Shown one piece after another: positions 23,346-35,805 of a stretch of DNA of 64,000 bases. Origin of the DNA: Rhizophagus clarus (taxonomy: Eukaryota > Glomeromycota > Glomeromycetes > Glomerales > Glomeraceae); the NCBI GenBank assembly GCA_015698045.1, contig BLAL01000057.1, positions 1-64,000 of the forward strand, in the 5' to 3' direction. Every line of letters begins with the position of its first letter. Position 1 is the stretch's first letter. Position numbers and translations under genes: made by a program. The notes under the pieces are model-generated. The model was given only the letters and a program-made list of their open reading frames with translations. It was not told where the DNA came from and ran no database searches.

Positions 23346-24785
23346 AAAACTTACTTTAAAATACTTCAGCATATTTGTTAAGGTAAAAAATAGCATGTTT
23401 AAAAAAAAGATGATCTAATTGATAAATAAATACAAATTATGTAAATCATATGATATTACCATCTTGTTAGATTTTAATCATATCACCCTTTGCAAGATAC
23501 ACATTTATTCTTTATTAAATTAAAAAAAAAATTATAATGATCTTTAAAAATTTTTATATAAAGTATTTTAAAAATCTATAATTTTAAAGATTATCATTAA
23601 TTTTTTATAAAAAAATTTTTAAAAAACAAAAAAAAAATTTTTATAACATTATAAAATTTTCATTAAAATTACATAAAAAAAATAGTAATTTGCTAAAATT
23701 ACAAATCATTGTAAATCTGAATTAATATAATTTTTCTAATATCTATTATAATTATTTTATTTATTATATTTACTATATCTATTATATTTATTATTATCCA
23801 ATTTATTATCTAATATTTTTTTTTTTAGAATCATCAAAATTAGAGTTATTATTATAAATTCTAAAGAAGAAAAACAAACTATATTATTTATTTTATCTTT
23901 TTTAAAAGCTTTTCTAATTATTTTATCAAAATCATCTTTAACTTTAGATGTATTGCTTGAATCAATTCTAGAGAAATTATTTAAATTAAAAATATAACTT
24001 AAAGGAATAGTAATAAATACAGTTAAAATACTTATTTCAAAAATTCAATTACATATATATTACTTTTTGTAATACTAATTATTTTTGCTAAGAAAAAATT
24101 CTTTAAAATTTTTAAGATAAAAACTTTTTATTATTTTCTTGTCTTAATCGCATAAAATATTTTTTAAATAATTAAGCTATCTTTCACAATAGTAAAATTA
24201 TTAAAAAATATTAATATATATGAAAAATAAATATAAAAGTTTGAAATTATATTTGCAATATATAATAAATTTTTTATGTTATTGATAATAAACTAGTATT
24301 ATATATTTTTTTAAGCAATAATCTTTTATTCCAGCTTTTTTTTTAAGAAAAAATCATTTTTTACATATAGGATTTTTACAATAAAAAGGTGCGAAACTTA
24401 AAAAAAAAAAATAAAAATTTAATTAATATTAAATTTACACTTATTTTAATATAAAAATATAATTAATATATAAAGTAAATTTAAAAATTTTTTGAGTTTC
24501 ATATCTTTCTATTACAATGATCTCATATATTCTATTTTTAATAATTTTATATTTATTTCTAAAATCTTTTTTATAACATTATATATTAATTGATATATAT
24601 TGAAAATTTTGTCAAAAATCTTCTTATTAAATTCAATAGTAATAAAAACTTGATTTACTTAAAAAATTTCATTTGAAAAATAAAATAAGAAATACCAATT
24701 CCTATTTGATATCACAATATTATATAAGTAGTCAAAACCTTTATTTTATTTTTATTTTTTATTCATATATGAATTCTTAATTTAC
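23346..24785. other. AT-rich DNA, possible upstream part of the Tigger remnant
   Basis: If the minus-strand transposase extended upstream it would lie here, but I could not identify its first catalytic block or DNA-binding domain. No other gene is visible. Confidence 0.3.
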
Positions 24786-24789
24786 TTAA

Positions 24790-25351
24790 TTGCTGATCTG
24801 CTTAAAATCAGCACTGCATTACTAATAAAATTCAAAATTAATAGCAATAATAAAAAAAACATTTTTTACATCTTGTGTATAAAATAAATTTTCACTCATT
24901 TCACTAACAGAAATACCATAAATACAATATTTTTCTTTATTTTATGAGACTTTTTGACAAGCATGACTTACCATAATTATATTTCTGTAACTGGATTTTT
25001 TCAACTTTCACTTGTTTTTAATAATAAAAATATTTCAAATATGTCTTTAAAAACAACTTTAAAAGCTAAAAATTATGTTTTTAATGTAAATAATATAATA
25101 TAGTAAAATGAAATATCAAAATTCATATATTTTAAGGTAGAAATCTGATACACGTACATAGTAAACTCATTATTTTACATATGAATGTATAATTTTTTTT
25201 TTGCAAATTCTTTTTTTATATGACTTTTATTTATAGTCAATATGTCGTCTATGAGATATCCTTTTTTGATGTTTATATTCTAGCACAAAATTGATAAATT
25301 TAACCCCAAATTTTATTAGTAACGTAATGCTGATTTTAGGCAAATTAGCAA
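24790..25351. mobile_element. small TIR element, about 560 bp, TTAA flanks
   Basis: TTGCTGATCTGCTTAAAATC continuing to actaataaaatt on the left matches the inverted right end, about 45 bp at near 80 percent. TTAA abuts both ends (24786-24789 and 25352-25355). TTAA duplications are typical of piggyBac or Kolobok groups, but four AT bases are weak evidence in this composition. The interior holds no usable coding frame. Confidence 0.55.
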
Positions 25352-25670
25352 TTAATATTTTAAACAAAGTTTTTAATTAATTTATACTAAATTTTATTTA
25401 TCTTAATAATACAAATAAGATTTTTAAACTTTTAAAATAAATGTATAATATTAATGTATTTTTAAAAAAATAATAATTAAAACTTATAATTTTTATGAAA
25501 AATCATTATAAAATATATTTATTTCATATATTCTTAAATGTAATAATTATGCAATAAATATAAAGATTTAAGCAAGTTAAAACTGTTTTATATAAAAAAA
25601 ACTAATTAGATTTACTTTGATAATATTGATGCAAAAAGAATGACTTATTTTAATTATTGATTATTTATCT

Positions 25671-27739
25671 TAGAGGTGTACTCTAATAAAATCTGTTCAA
25701 TCTGTCATCTGATCTGATCAAAAACAGATCATCCAGATTAAGGTTGGATAACATCAGATTGATCAGATATTACACAGATGATCAGATCGACTGGATTGAT
25801 CAAATAATCCAGTTTTTTTTTTATTGATTTTTTTTTAAAAAAAAATACACAGATGACCAGATTGATCAAATTGATCAAATAATCTGGTCTTTTTATTGAT
25901 TTTTTTATTAGATAAATTTTTTATTTAAGTCATTAATAAATTAATAAAAAATTTTATTATTATTAATATAAAAAAATCTTTTCAAATTATAAAAAAAAAA
26001 TAGAACAACATTCCTTAAATAAAATAACTAAAATTTCTCTCAGTCCTTCTTTACCTCAATAATTAATTAAAATTAGAGAAAAATAACAGAAACCTTTCCC
26101 ACTTCTCCTTTACTTTATTTTCAAAAGTCCAGTTATGTTTTTCGTCTAGCAATCCTATAAAAAAGAAAAAAATAAATTAAATTTATTAAAAAATATATGA
26201 AAAACCTTCTTCCGGTCTTTCTTTACTTTAACTTCAAAAATCTGGTCATGTTTTTCATCCGGTAACTCTACAGAAGAGAAAAAAATAAATAATTAAATTT
26301 ATTAAAAAAAAATAACAATTTTTCACTGACCCTTCCCTACTTTATTTTCAGAAGTCTGGTTATGCTTTTCATCTGGTAACCTATAATAAACAAAAAAAAA
26401 TAAACTAATTATTAAAAAAATAATAAAACTCCCCTTCTCCGACCCTCTCTTACCTCAATTCCAAAAGCCTGGTCATACTTTTTGTCTAGCAATCTATAGT
26501 AAAGAAAAAAAAAATAAAATAAATAAATTTACTAAGAAAAAATAACAAACTCCCCTCCTCCCTACCCTCCTTTACCTCATTTTCAAAAGTCTGATCATGC
26601 TTTTCGTCTGGCAACCTATAATAAACAAAAAAAAATAAACTAATTATTAAAGAAATAATGAACTCCTCTTCTCCAGCCCTCTCTTACCTCATTTTCAAAA
26701 CTCCGGTCATGCTTTTCATCTGGCAACCTATAATAAACAAAAAAAAACAAATTATTAAAAAAAATAATGAAACTTCCCTTCTCCAACCCTCCCTTATCTC
26801 AATTCCAAAAGTCCAGTCATGCTTTTCGTCTGGCAACCTATAGTAAAAAAAAAATCCCCCTCCCTACATTCCCTTACCTCATTTTCAAAAATCTGGTTAT
26901 GCTTTTTGTCTGGCAACCTATAATAAACAAAAAAAAAATAAACTAATTATTAAAGAAATAATGAACTCTTTTTCTCCGGCCCTCTCTTACCTCATTTTCA
27001 AAACTCTGGTCGTGCTTTTCATCTGGCAACCTATAATAAACAAAAAAAAATAAATTATTAAAAAAATAATGAAACTCTTCTTCTCTGACCTTCTCTTACC
27101 TCAATTCTAAAAGCCTGATCGTGCTTTTTATCTAGCAACCTATAGTAAAAAAAGAAAAAATAAAATAAATAAATTTATTAAGAAAAAATAACAAACTCCC
27201 CTCTTTCCTATCCTCTCTTACCTCATTTTCAAAAGTTTGGTCATGCTTTTCATCTGGCAACCTATAATAAAAAAAAAAAAAAAAAATAATTATTAAAAAA
27301 ATAATGAGCTCCTCTTCTCTGGCCTTCCCTTATCTCAATTCTAAAAGTCCGATCATGCTTTTTGTCTGACAACTCTATATAAATGAAAAACAAATTAGTT
27401 GCATTCCATAAAAAAGAAAAAAGAGATCATTAGATGACTTGTACTATCTGATAATCTAATTTGCTATTACAGAATGAAATAAAAAAAAAATCAAAAAATT
27501 TTTTTTTTTTAATAAATTAAATATCTCTAGGTAGATAAAATTGAACAGATCGAATAAATATCCATTGAACCATCTGGTCAATTTAGTCAATCTGGTGATA
27601 CAAAACAATTTATCAGATGAATGAATATCTGTTGATCTATCTGGTCAATCCTGTTATACAATCTGATCAATCTGAATCTGGTCAATTTTCAGATGGATGA
27701 CCAGATATCTAGATTGACAGATTTCAGAGCATACCTCTA
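25671..27739 (-). mobile_element. non-autonomous hAT-like element, 2069 bp, with micro-exon array
   Basis: Termini TAGAGGTGTACTCTAATAAA and, inverted, TAGAGGTATGCTCTGAAATC; perfect 8-bp duplication ATTTATCT at 25663-25670 and 27740-27747. Subterminal zones (25690-25880 and 27540-27720) repeat gatcagattgatcagat words in both orientations. The core is a minus-strand micro-exon array. No transposase is encoded. The array is homologous to that in the 36444 element although ends and words differ. Confidence 0.95.
26035..27385 (-). repeat. minus-strand micro-exon array, about 13 units
   Basis: On the minus strand each unit reads T-rich tract, attatag, about 40 nt (ttgccagacgaaaagcatga then ccagacttttgaaaatgag), then GTAAGG/GTAAAG, then an AT-rich spacer. 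Donor-complement motifs (cttacct or close variants) occur at about 26051, 26110, 26223, 26334, 26448, 26571, 26683, 26793, 26870, 26985, 27095, 27217 and 27329, usually 110-120 bp apart. Two spacer subtypes recur. No frame is conserved; segment lengths are not multiples of three. Confidence 0.9.
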
Positions 27740-27843
27740 ATTTATCTACCAAATACATAAGGTGTTTCTCAACTTTTTATAATTTTTATCTATAAAATAT
27801 ATAAGACATTCTTAGGTTTTTAATTAAGCATTTATTTCATACA

Positions 27844-29218
27844 TAAAGATGTTAGCTGTAATTAATTGGCTAATACTATAATATTATAACATATAGTATT
27901 ATGATAGAATCCGCTTACTTATAATAAAGGTCACTAAAATTATAAGGTAAAATCAATAAGAGCAGAATTTTAAAGATCCTACTATTTATAGATAAATTAC
28001 ATATAAAAAAGGAAATATTACACTAAATTATTATGATTTTTTTTCTTTTTAGATCAATTAACCAATAGTATTAAGAATTGGACTAAGGTAAAATTACTGG
28101 TAAATTTGAAATTTTTTGGAGAGACCTTTATTAAAAGTAAGCGAGGTCCTATTATGGTTATAATACTTACCATAATGTTGTAATTCAACTATAATACTAT
28201 AATTTGACTGTAATTTGGCTGTAATTCTGTAATTTGGTTATAATACCTTAAATTTTTTTAAAAAATTAAAATCCAGATTTTTTTATTAAATTGAAAGAAT
28301 TATTGCATCACAAAATAGTATTTTTTATTAAATTGAAATAAAAAATTTTTTGCAATAGGTTTTTATATTAAATTAATTAATTGTTACATTTTATTAAAAT
28401 TTTTTTTTTTATTAAATATAAAAATAAAAACTCAATTCACAACAGTTTTTTATTTAATTAATCAGAACTATTGTAAAATGATTTTTTTTTATTAAATTAA
28501 AAAATAAAAAACTGTTTTGCAATAAGTTTTTATATTAAATTTTTTAAAATTGTGAAACAGTTTTTTTATTAAATTAAAAATAAAAACTATTTGCAACAAA
28601 TTTTTATATTAAATTAATTAACTATTATGAAATAGTTTTTTTATTAAATTAAAAAAATAAAAACCATTTTGTAATAGGTTTTTATTAAATTAATCAAGAA
28701 TTATTGTGAAATAGTTTTTTTTATTATATTAAGAATTATTATAAAATGGTTCTTTTTTATTAAACTATATTAAAAACTAATGTAAAATAATTTTTTTTTA
28801 TTAAATCAGTTAAGAACTATTATGAACCAGTTCTTTTTATTACATTAAGAATCATTGTAAAATAGTTTTTTAAATATAAAACTGTTTTGTAACAGGTTTT
28901 TTTATTAAATTAATTAACCATTGTGAACTAATTTTTTTTATTAAATTGAAATATAAAACCATTTTTGCAAAATGATTAAAGAAAATGTTGTGAAAACATT
29001 TTTTTATTACATTATTTAAAAAATGTTAATAAACTAACTGCAAATTTAGTTCACATATTTAAACATATATTGAAATCTATTATACAATATAATTATGACA
29101 TTATGACATAATTACAATATAATTACAATATTATAACTTTTAAATTTTAATAGACTAGATTGCAACCTATTACTTATAACACTGTATTTTAATATTGTGA
29201 TTGTAGCTAATATCTTTA
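27844..29218. mobile_element. TIR element with ctataat words and hairpin array, carrying a smaller insertion
   Basis: Left TAAAGATGTTAGCTGTAATTA pairs with the inverted right end TAAAGATATTAGCTACAATC. Subterminal zones repeat actataatattataac-like words (27860-27900, 28155-28250; 29050-29200). The core (28265-29010) is a hairpin array of aaaactgttttgcaacaggt-type units. I found no clean flanking duplication. A 245-bp element is inserted at 27905. A relative lacking that insertion lies at about 39200-39350. Confidence 0.6.
27905..28149. mobile_element. 245-bp MITE with 8-bp target duplication and empty-site relative
   Basis: The left end (gaatccgcttacttataat, then aaaggtcact) is inverted at the right end (ttaaaagtaagcgaggtcc), giving TIRs of about 35 bp. 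Flanks are TATTATGA (27897-27904) and TATTATGG (28150-28157). The repeat copy at 39203-39350 has the same surrounding sequence with a single TATTATAG (39246-39253) and no insert, supporting the boundaries directly. Confidence 0.88.
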
Positions 29219-29824
29219 CTTTTTTTTTATTTTAATTAGAAACATTAACTAATATTTCTTCTTTTTTTTATAAATTTAAAATTTTTAAATAAATATTAAT
29301 ACAAAACCAATAAGTTTTGCAATATTTGTTGTTTATGAAACTGTTTTTTTATTTTTGGTTAATTAAAAATATTTACTAATATTTTCCAATTATTTTTTTA
29401 TAGGTTTTAAGCTTTATTTTGTTATATAATTTGTTTTACAAAAATACAATTACTGTTGTAATTATTAAAATCATTTAAATTATTTAATTAAATCACATTT
29501 ATTTTATAAAAATATAAAAAGATTTATATATAATCTTTTATTAGCCAGTTGACATAGGTCGAATGGGGGGTAAACCAGTCACCAATTGGTCATGTGACTG
29601 ATTGGTAACTGATTGGAAACTGGTTGATTATCTATTGATGACTGATACTTCAATTGGTCATCAATCAGGTATAAATTCCAAATCAGTTATTAACTGGTCA
29701 TATAACTAATTGATGATTGATTAGTTACTAATTAGTTTATTATATATTAGCAGATTTTTAGATTTTTTTCAATAACAACATTTTAAAATATTTAATTTAT
29801 AAACCATTTTAAAACTCTAAACTT

Positions 29825-30850
29825 TAATAGAAAATTTTTTTTGATAGATTTTCTAAGATTCATATAGGATATTTTTGATAAATAAAGATATTTTTATTTT
29901 TTGATTTCTAAAAGTTTGTATGAAAAGAGTTTGTATGGGACATCTGATTAAGGTTGCCTGTTAAAATTAGGTAGTTTAGAGCTAAAAGTTAAAAGTTTAG
30001 GCAATTAAAAGTAAATTTGCCAAAATTATAATGCTAAAATTATTACCGAAATGCCAAAATTTGGCCAAAATTATAAGCCAGTTTTAATATCATAATTCTG
30101 GCCAAAATAAAAGATCAACATAAAATATCCTTTTTTAGAATCTTGTATAACTATTGTGCAACTCAATTTTCCAATTTTACTAGGAATCAAAATTTCCTTT
30201 TTTGAAATTTTGTGTAATGTCATATGACTTAATGCTGTAATTTCAGCTAATTTTTAATTTTGAGTAATAGTTTCAGTTTTAGTTTCAGAATGGATTTGAT
30301 TAGCCAAAATCTTTCAGAATTTTCTTTTTAGTTTTAACAGGTAACCTTACATCTGATAAAAAAATTTTTCTTAAGATTTTCTAAGAATTCATATAAAAGG
30401 GTTCATATAGGATTCTTTGATAAAAAATTTTGTTTTAAAAGATTTTCTTAGAAGAGTTTATATGGGATATTTTAATAAAGATTTTCTAAGTATTCATATA
30501 GTAAGGGTTTGTATGGGATATCTTTGATAGAAATTTTTTTTTAAGAAATCATATTGGAAGAGTTCGTATGGATATCTGATAGAAAATTTTTTTGTGAAAT
30601 TTTTTGGGGTTCATATAGAAAGGATTTATATGGGATTCTTTGATAGAAAATTTTTTTGAGAGAGATTTCTAGAAGTTCATATGGGAAGAGTTCACATGAG
30701 ATATCTGATAAAAAATTTTTTTTTGAGAGATTTTCTAAGATTCATATAAGATATTTTTGATAAATAGATTTTTTTTTTAAGGTTTTCTAAGAGTTTATAT
30801 GAAATATTTTTAATAAAGGATTTTTTTAGATTTTGTAACATTTTAAAAAA
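29825..30850. repeat. tandem repeat of ttcatatgggaagagttcgt-type units
   Basis: Units of about 60-90 bp combine aagagtttgtatgggatat, ctgatagaaaatttttttga and gagattttctaagattcat. The array is interrupted at 29949-30349 by a short element and resumes in register at catctgataaaaaaattttt. Confidence 0.75.
29949..30349. mobile_element. 401-bp hAT-like MITE
   Basis: Termini TAAGGTTGCCTGTTAAAATTA and, inverted, TAAGGTTACCTGTTAAAACTA; perfect 8-bp duplication CATCTGAT at 29941-29948 and 30350-30357. The interior is dominated by gccaaaattataa words in both orientations and lacks the long core arrays of its larger relatives. A related end occurs near 14600. Confidence 0.95.
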
Positions 30851-31079
30851 AACAATACACTTTTTATTAAATTTATATTAAATAAATTAATATTATTAAA
30901 GTCTGAGACAAATTATAATACAAATTTAAAAGGTTACTATATATATAACTATATGAGATGAAAAATTACAATTAACGATAGTAGTTTTTCAATTTATCTA
31001 TTATTAACCAATTAAAATTTAGTCTGATCTTTATGCACGTGACCTGATCTTAACATGTATATAAATAATCAAACACGAC

Positions 31080-33247
31080 TAGTGCTCTGAACAAGTCAAG
31101 TCAACCGGGGTTAATTCGCAAGTCGAGTCAAGTCAAGTCGAGTCAGGTTTAATTTGAGAATTTTCCTATCACATGTCTACAATTTGAGTCATAAGTCAAT
31201 CCCAATTCGAGTTAATTCCAAGTTTATATTAATACTCGAATCAATTCAGATTAATCCAGGTTGAATAAAATCTGCAGTAGTATTTCAGATTTTAATATAA
31301 ACTTATAATAAAAAAACATTTTTCATAATATTTTTTATTATTATTAGGTTAAAAAATATTATGATAAACATTAGTTTTTCGTTTAATAATTTATAAATAA
31401 AAAATGTTTTGCAACATTTTTTATCACTATAATTAAAAAATGTTGTGAAAAACTTTTTTTTTCATTAATTCATAAATTAAAAATAATTTGCAATGTTTTT
31501 AATTAATAGAGTTAAAAAACATTGCAAAAATGTTTTTTTTCTTATTTAAATTCATAAATAAAAAATGGTTAGCCGCAAATATTACGTTCTTGACCTGTGT
31601 GACGTGAGCTTGATATTTAAGCTATTAATTACACCAATACATTTAATATTTAATAATATTCATCAAGTATTATTTTTCAATCAATTTTTTTTCGTTAAAT
31701 CAGCAATATTTTTAATTAATAGAGTTAAAAAACATTGTGAAAAATATTTTTTTTTGTTAATTCATAAACCAGAAACATTTTGCAATGTTTTATCATTATA
31801 GTCAAAAAACGTTGCGAGTAACATTTATGTGCAAAATATTCAAAAAAAACTATTTCAGACAGTTTTTAATTGTTTTAATAAAAATGTTGCAAAACATTTT
31901 TATTTCTTTAATTTAATTTAATAAAAAAACTATTTCATAACAGTTTTTAATCGTTTTTTAATAAAAATGTTGTAAAACATTTTTATTTCTTTAATTTAAT
32001 TTAATAAAAAAAGTTTCACAATGATTTTTAATCATTTTAATAAAAACGTTGCAAAACATTTTTATTTTTTTTAATTTAACATGATAAAAAAACTATTTCG
32101 CAATAGTTTTTAATCGTTTTAATAAAAATGTTGCGAAATGTTTTTATTTCTTTAATTTAATAGGATAAAAAAAACTATTTCGCAACAGTTTTTAATCATT
32201 TTAATAAAAATGTTGTGAAACGTTTTTATTTCTTTAATTTTAAAATATGATAAAAAAAACTGTTTCGCAACAGTTTTTAATCATTTTAATAAAAACGTTG
32301 CAAAATGTTTTTATTTCTTTTAATTTAACATAATAAAAAAACCATTTCGCAACAGTTTTTAATCGTTTTAATAAAAACGTTTTGCAACGTTTTTATTTCT
32401 TTAATTTTAAAATATGATAAAAAACTATTTCACAACAGTTTTTAATTGTTTTAATAAAAACATTGCAAAACATTTTTATTTCTTTAACTTAATATGATAA
32501 AAAAACTGTTTCGCAACAGTTTTTAATCATTTTAATAAAAATGTTGTGAAACGTTTTTATTTCTTTAACTTAATATGATAAAAAAAACCATTTTGCACCA
32601 GTTTTTAATTATTTTAATAAAAACGTTATGAAACGTTTTTATTTCTTTTAATTTAACATGATAAAAAAACTATTTCACAATGGTTTTTGATCATTTTAAT
32701 AAAAACATTGCGAAATATTTTTATTTCTTTAATTTTATGTGATAAAAAAACCATTTTGCAACAGTTTTTAATCGTTTTAATAAAAATGTTGCAAAACGTT
32801 TTTATTTCTTTAACTTAATATAATAAAAAAAACTGTTTCACAATAGTTTTTAATCGTTTTAATAAAAACGTTGTGAAACATTTTTATTTCTTTAATTTTA
32901 TGTGATAAAAAAACCATTTCATAACAATTTTTAATCATTTTAATAAAAATGTTGTGAAATGTTTTTATTTTTTTAATTTTATATGATAAAAAAAACCATT
33001 TTGCAACAGTTTTTAATTATTTTAATAAAAATGTTGCGAAATATTTTTATCAACTCTCTGTGTAATTTTACTAACTCAGGTATAATCGATCCAAATCGAA
33101 TTGATCTGAGTTAATGTTTTTTATGAGCCAAGTCAAGTCGAGTCTAAAAAAATTATTATTTTGATTTGACTTGACTAGACTTGAATTTTTCGAGTTAAGT
33201 ACAATTCTGTCCAATAATCGACTCAACTTGACTCATTCGAAGCACTA
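31080..33247. mobile_element. non-autonomous hAT-like element, 2168 bp
   Basis: Termini TAGTGCTCTGAACAAGTCAAG and, inverted, TAGTGCTTCGAATGAGTCAAG. Flanking octamers AACACGAC (31072-31079) and AATATGAC (33248-33255) differ by two C-to-T changes, so this is a decayed duplication. Subterminal zones (31095-31265, 33065-33240) are made of aagtcgagtcaagtc words. The core is a hairpin array. The frame at 31565-31801 lies within array sequence and is not considered a gene. Confidence 0.9.
31290..33045. repeat. hairpin array, 75-80 bp units, over 20 copies
   Basis: From about 31830 the unit is aaactatttcgcaacagttt, then aatcgttttaataaaaacgt, tgcgaaacgtttttatttct and ttaatttaatatgataaa. The earlier part (31290-31810) has a diverged version separated by ttaattcataaat spacers. 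CG and its TG/CA derivatives alternate between copies at the gttgcgaaacg and tttcgcaac sites, as expected from C-to-T decay of an originally homogeneous array. Confidence 0.93.
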
Positions 33248-33416
33248 AATATGACTCTGTTTATTTTTCAAAAAATATACACTTGTTTTTTTCTGTTTTC
33301 TTCTTACTTTCATTACATTTTACAGGTATATTAATTATTGTATTTTGTCATTAAATTTATGGTAATGATTACTGATTATATTTTATTTTATAATATTAAC
33401 TTTACCTTTTTTTAAT

Positions 33417-35805
33417 CACTAGTTGAAAAAGGAATATTCGGCCTTAATGAAATTCGGCCTATATTTAACCAAAATTAAAATTATTCGACCACAATTAGTA
33501 ATGATCAATGATTATATATATATTCGACCTTTGTTGAATCATAGTCGAATCTAATATTAATTGTGTATCACGTGAACTTGCGTTGCGTGTCACGTAATCA
33601 AAGTTTAAAAAAAAGATCTTTATGCTTTTTTTAAACTTTTAACGAAACTCTTTCCTTTTTTCCTTCGCCATTCCCTTTTTCCTTGCCCTCCCCTCTCTTT
33701 CGTTTTTCACATTCTTTTGTCCTTCCCTGTCCTTTATCCTTTCCCTTTCTTTCATCTTTTCCCTTCCCTTCGTCTTTTCCTTTCCCTTTCCCTTTTCCCC
33801 TCTTTCTCTTTTCCCACTTCTCTCGACCTTCTGTTAAAAAAAAAACCTTTATGAAACATCTGATTTTTACGTAATTATTTCAGTCTTCTTAGACATGAAA
33901 CTTCAAGTAAGTTTTTCTTTTTTTCTCCCAATTACTTTTATTTAACAAACGGTTTCTAACAGTTTGTTTTCTTTCTTTTTTTTAGGCGTTCTCTCAGATT
34001 TCTTCCTTAGAACTCGGTGGGGGAACTTATTTTTCTTTAATTTTTTAACAAACTTTGTTAATAGTTTGTTTTTTTCTTTTATAGATAACTGGTTGGCTCT
34101 TCGGGATATCCAGACGTCTATAACTTGTTGAGTCATTTCTTTTTTTGCAGCTCTTCGACTCTTTGGAGCATTTCGGTGAGAGGGGAAGGGGGAGTGATTT
34201 TTGTATTATTCGATTTAATGAAACATCGCTTAACATTCAGTTTTCTTTCTTTTTTAGGCGACCGACCTTTGGACACGAAGAGCTTCTTTTAATTACTTCT
34301 TAACGAAACTTACGTTTCATTTTTCTTTCTTTTAGGAAACTGAACCTTACGTGGAATTTCGACGGTTATGTTTGTTTTTTTTTAATCATTTTCTTTTTTT
34401 TTCTAATGAAACTTACGGTTTGTCTTTCTTTCTATAGGAAACTGACCTCTAGACTCAGAATTTTAGTGAGATTCTTGTCTTTTTTTAATTAATTTTTTTA
34501 GTTCCTTCTTTAATGGAACTATACTTAAATTCTTTTTTTTTTTCTTTTTTTTAGGCGATTAGTTCTTCGGATTCTTGGCGTATGAATAGAGAACACATAG
34601 GATCTCAGTGAGGAATTGGACGGTGAAAATTCAGTAAGCAATCCAGTAGACAAACATCCTTTTTTTGTTTCTTTTCGCAATGATTATTAACATTTCGTTA
34701 TTATTCTTTTTTAGATGACCAGTTTCTCAAACATTTGGATGCAGTATTCGGCAAAGTAAAAAAAAAAAATAATTTTTTTTTTGTAATTTAACGAACATTG
34801 CTAATATTCGCTTTTTTTTTCTTTTTTTCTTAGGCGGTTTTCAAGTTTCTCTTAGGATCAATTGGATATTGATAAACGAAAGAAACAAATTTTTCTTTTC
34901 GCTTTTATTTTAACAAACTATTGCTAACAGTTCGTTTTATTTTATTTCTTTTTTTTTAGGCGATTCAGTGGTGATTATCTCGAAAGTTTGGACTTGGATT
35001 TTAGTAAGTAAAAAAGTGATTTTTTTTTTCACTTTTATTTTAACGATCATTACTCATTGATCATTTTTTTTTTAGATAATTTCTCAAGTCTCTGATGGAA
35101 TACCTGCAGGTAAAAATGTTTTTTAATTTTTTCGTATTATTTCAACGAATATTATACTAATATTCATTTTTTTTTCTTTTTATAGGAAAATCGGCTCCAC
35201 TGAAACCAGATAAAATTTCATAGGAGAATAGTCTCAAAAAAAGCGATTATAAAGCTCTATGTAGGTATACTTTAGGTTACCATTAACAGCCTTCAGTTTT
35301 TACCTAAAAAATGTTAACATTCTTTTTCTTTCTATTTTTTTTTAGAAAATTGGTCTGGCTTTGAACTATAAACGCGTTTCTTTGCCACATGGGTCTTAAT
35401 AGATAGTGGTTGTAGATGGATGGCGGACGGATGGATGGATGAGAATGATAATATATAGATAGATATTAGATAGAATTTTATATGTATAATATGTAACTAT
35501 TAATAAAATGTAGTTATAAATAAATGTTAATAAAACTACTATTATTCGGCCTTAAAAAATCTCTAGTTTAACCTATTTATCAATAATATTCGGATTATAT
35601 ATAGTAGTCGAATATAGTTTTTTTTTAGGTCGAATAAATATGTAAATGTCCTAATATAGGTCGAATTTTTCTTTCCGAATTTGAGACGATTGGCACCCTA
35701 AATGCGCCAAAAAAAATCGGCCTCAATTTGACATAGGTTAGATCGTCATTCGACCTATATTCGACCTGGTCAAATTTAGGCTGAATTGTCCTTTTTCGAC
35801 TAGTG
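33417..35805. mobile_element. TIR element beginning CACTAGT, 2.39 kb, with micro-exon array
   Basis: Left CACTAGTTGAAAAAGGAATA and the inverted right end CACTAGTCGAAAAAGGACAA pair over more than 25 bp. TAAT flanks both ends (33413-33416, 35806-35809); no octamer duplication exists, so this is probably not the hAT-like type. CACTAG ends recall CACTA elements, but those duplicate 3 bp and the 3-mers do not match. Subterminal words are attcggcct and tcgacctat. The core is a plus-strand micro-exon array; a pyrimidine-rich stretch 33640-33830 precedes it. Short frames there are artefacts. Confidence 0.85.
33885..35400 (+). repeat. plus-strand micro-exon array, about 14 units
   Basis: Each unit has TTAAC(A/G)AAC, a short gap, ttcttttttttag (or tatag, gcag), then 25-70 nt, often ending in GTAAGT, GTAAAA or GTGAG. 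Acceptors lie near 33985, 34083, 34150, 34257, 34335, 34437, 34554, 34714, 34834, 34960, 35075, 35185 and 35345. Segment cores share (g/a)gcgattngntcttcgga-like words with the array at 7.8-8.7 kb. Spacers of about 60-90 nt match the size of introns in the neighbouring genes. No translation frame is maintained. The tail (35410-35470) has a short atgg and gata simple repeat. Confidence 0.85.

Noticed and set aside
26658..26843. 61-codon frame
   Set aside because: It lies within the minus-strand micro-exon array and arises from the repeated plus-strand text.
16200..33045. Regular repeats with spacers that could suggest CRISPR
   Set aside because: Units are eukaryotic AT-rich palindromes within TIR elements, spacers are themselves repeated, and no cas genes or prokaryotic context exist.
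33417..35805. Classification as a CACTA (EnSpm) transposon
   Set aside because: The CACTAG terminus fits, but the 3-bp flanks differ (AAT, TAA), TAAT on both sides is short and AT-only, and no transposase is present.
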